From the NCBI RefSeq assembly GCF_964199755.1, contig NC_133906.1:16527378-16591377 (forward strand): DNA of 64,000 nucleotides, read 5' to 3'. The translations under genes were made by a program, and so were the position numbers. The notes under the pieces were generated by a model. It was given only the letters and a program-made list of their open reading frames with translations, ran no database searches and was not told where the DNA came from. This DNA comes from Larus michahellis. Lineage: Eukaryota; Chordata; Aves; Charadriiformes; Laridae. Positions 63,638 through 64,000 of the stretch are shown piece after piece. How positions within the stretch are numbered: the first letter of the stretch is position 1; each line of letters begins with the position of its first letter.

Positions 63638-63889
63638 CTGTTATAGGAATGGACAGACACAGTTATCGTAGGAGCAGCTCTGGGCTGCAATGTGGCTAAG
63701 ATCATCCTGCAAAGCCAAAGACCAGCAACAGGCGGGCAGAGAGAGAGGTGTCTACTATTTCTACGGAAGTTTCCTCTACTGAAAGCAAACATAAAACATA
63801 CAAAACCATAAGATTAAAGCTTTGGGAGGCACGGCTCCCAAGCTTACGAATGAGCCCAGCTGTTGCCAGCTCTCCCACTGACTATTTAC
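63638..63889 (-). other. KLHL3: KLHL3 final intron (phase 1, 252 bp)
   Basis: The boundaries are GT (donor side, 63889-63888) and AG (acceptor side, 63639-63638) on the minus strand. The acceptor is preceded by a moderately pyrimidine-rich tract. Splicing it out joins GCA-G to GT-GTG and keeps the Kelch reading frame into the stop codon. A long open frame covers much of the intron and the last exon on the minus strand, but it is in another frame and resembles nothing. Confidence 0.88.
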
Positions 63890-64000
63890 CTGCGTAACTT
63901 CTCCCCGTGCTCATGCTGGTAGGTAATAACGTCCACTTGTCTGTGATGGGGTTGTAGTATTCCACCGAGGCCAAATTGCAGGAACCATCATCTCCTCCCA
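63890..64000 (-). CDS. KLHL3: KLHL3, penultimate coding exon (partial, runs off window)
   Basis: Read on the minus strand from the window end, after two bases of a split codon, this encodes 36 residues starting [17 protein letters not shown] and ending with STGRSYA, then one base of a split Gly codon. It carries the Kelch-blade hallmarks: a Gly-Gly doublet, the paired Tyr (EYY) and a Trp six residues after the NP. The sequence matches my memory of the last Kelch repeat of KLHL3. The close paralogue KLHL2 diverges after the DKW (TVVSS there, as I recall, against TLLPT here), so KLHL3 is preferred. KLHL3 is a cytosolic BTB-BACK-Kelch protein: its BTB domain binds CUL3, and its six-bladed propeller binds the acidic motif of WNK1/WNK4 for ubiquitination, controlling renal NaCl transport. 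The donor site is GTAAAT at 63889-63884 (minus strand). The rest of the gene lies to the right, outside the window. Confidence 0.93.

Noticed and set aside
63538..63792. 84-codon minus-strand frame over the last KLHL3 exon
   Set aside because: It is out of frame with the Kelch sequence and crosses the intron-exon junction. It is a shadow frame.
1..64000. CRISPR arrays, insertion sequences, phage or operon structures, tRNA or rRNA genes
   Set aside because: No regularly spaced repeats, inverted terminal repeats with transposase, cloverleaf-like segments or rRNA motifs were seen. The window has vertebrate character throughout.

Overview
This is almost certainly a stretch of bird nuclear genome. 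Three same-strand 3' ends of CR1 LINEs (15.7-16.0, 31.9-32.3 and 56.9-57.1 kb) end in the characteristic CR1 tail with short ATTCTATG-type units. Two of them have the form I associate with neoavian rather than galliform CR1, but that finer placement is only an impression. There are no bacterial or phage signatures: no operon-like runs of ORFs and no ribosome-binding-site pattern. Most of the window is AT-rich, low-repeat vertebrate intergenic DNA.

The only protein-coding sequence I can support is at the right edge, on the minus strand. An exon running off the window (63890-64000) and the last coding exon (63609-63637), joined by a 252-bp GT-AG intron, encode the end of the Kelch domain of KLHL3, the CUL3 ubiquitin-ligase adaptor that recognises WNK kinases. 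The exon continues into what looks like a 4.6-kb 3' UTR, with a good terminal poly(A) signal at 58971-58976 and several alternative signals inside.

In the human genome the gene downstream of KLHL3 is SPOCK1, on the same strand with its 5' end facing KLHL3. By synteny, bases 1 to about 58,950 are therefore probably the SPOCK1-KLHL3 intergenic interval. I saw no SPOCK1 exon, but I could not search exhaustively.

That interval holds the three CR1 tails, one old reverse-strand CR1 remnant (25.04 kb), one MIR/AmnSINE-like fossil (8.55 kb), and two pairs of diverged direct repeats (3.1/4.5 kb and 34.6/36.1 kb). It also holds a compact CpG-rich block at 11.55-11.79 kb, a weaker CpG-rich stretch at 29.9-30.7 kb, a strong G-quadruplex candidate at 42.17 kb, and assorted microsatellites and homopolymers. 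The open reading frames in the interval look like chance frames, helped by pyrimidine-rich strands or by CR1. I found no convincing previously undescribed system. The two direct-repeat pairs and the CpG-rich block are the items I would check first.
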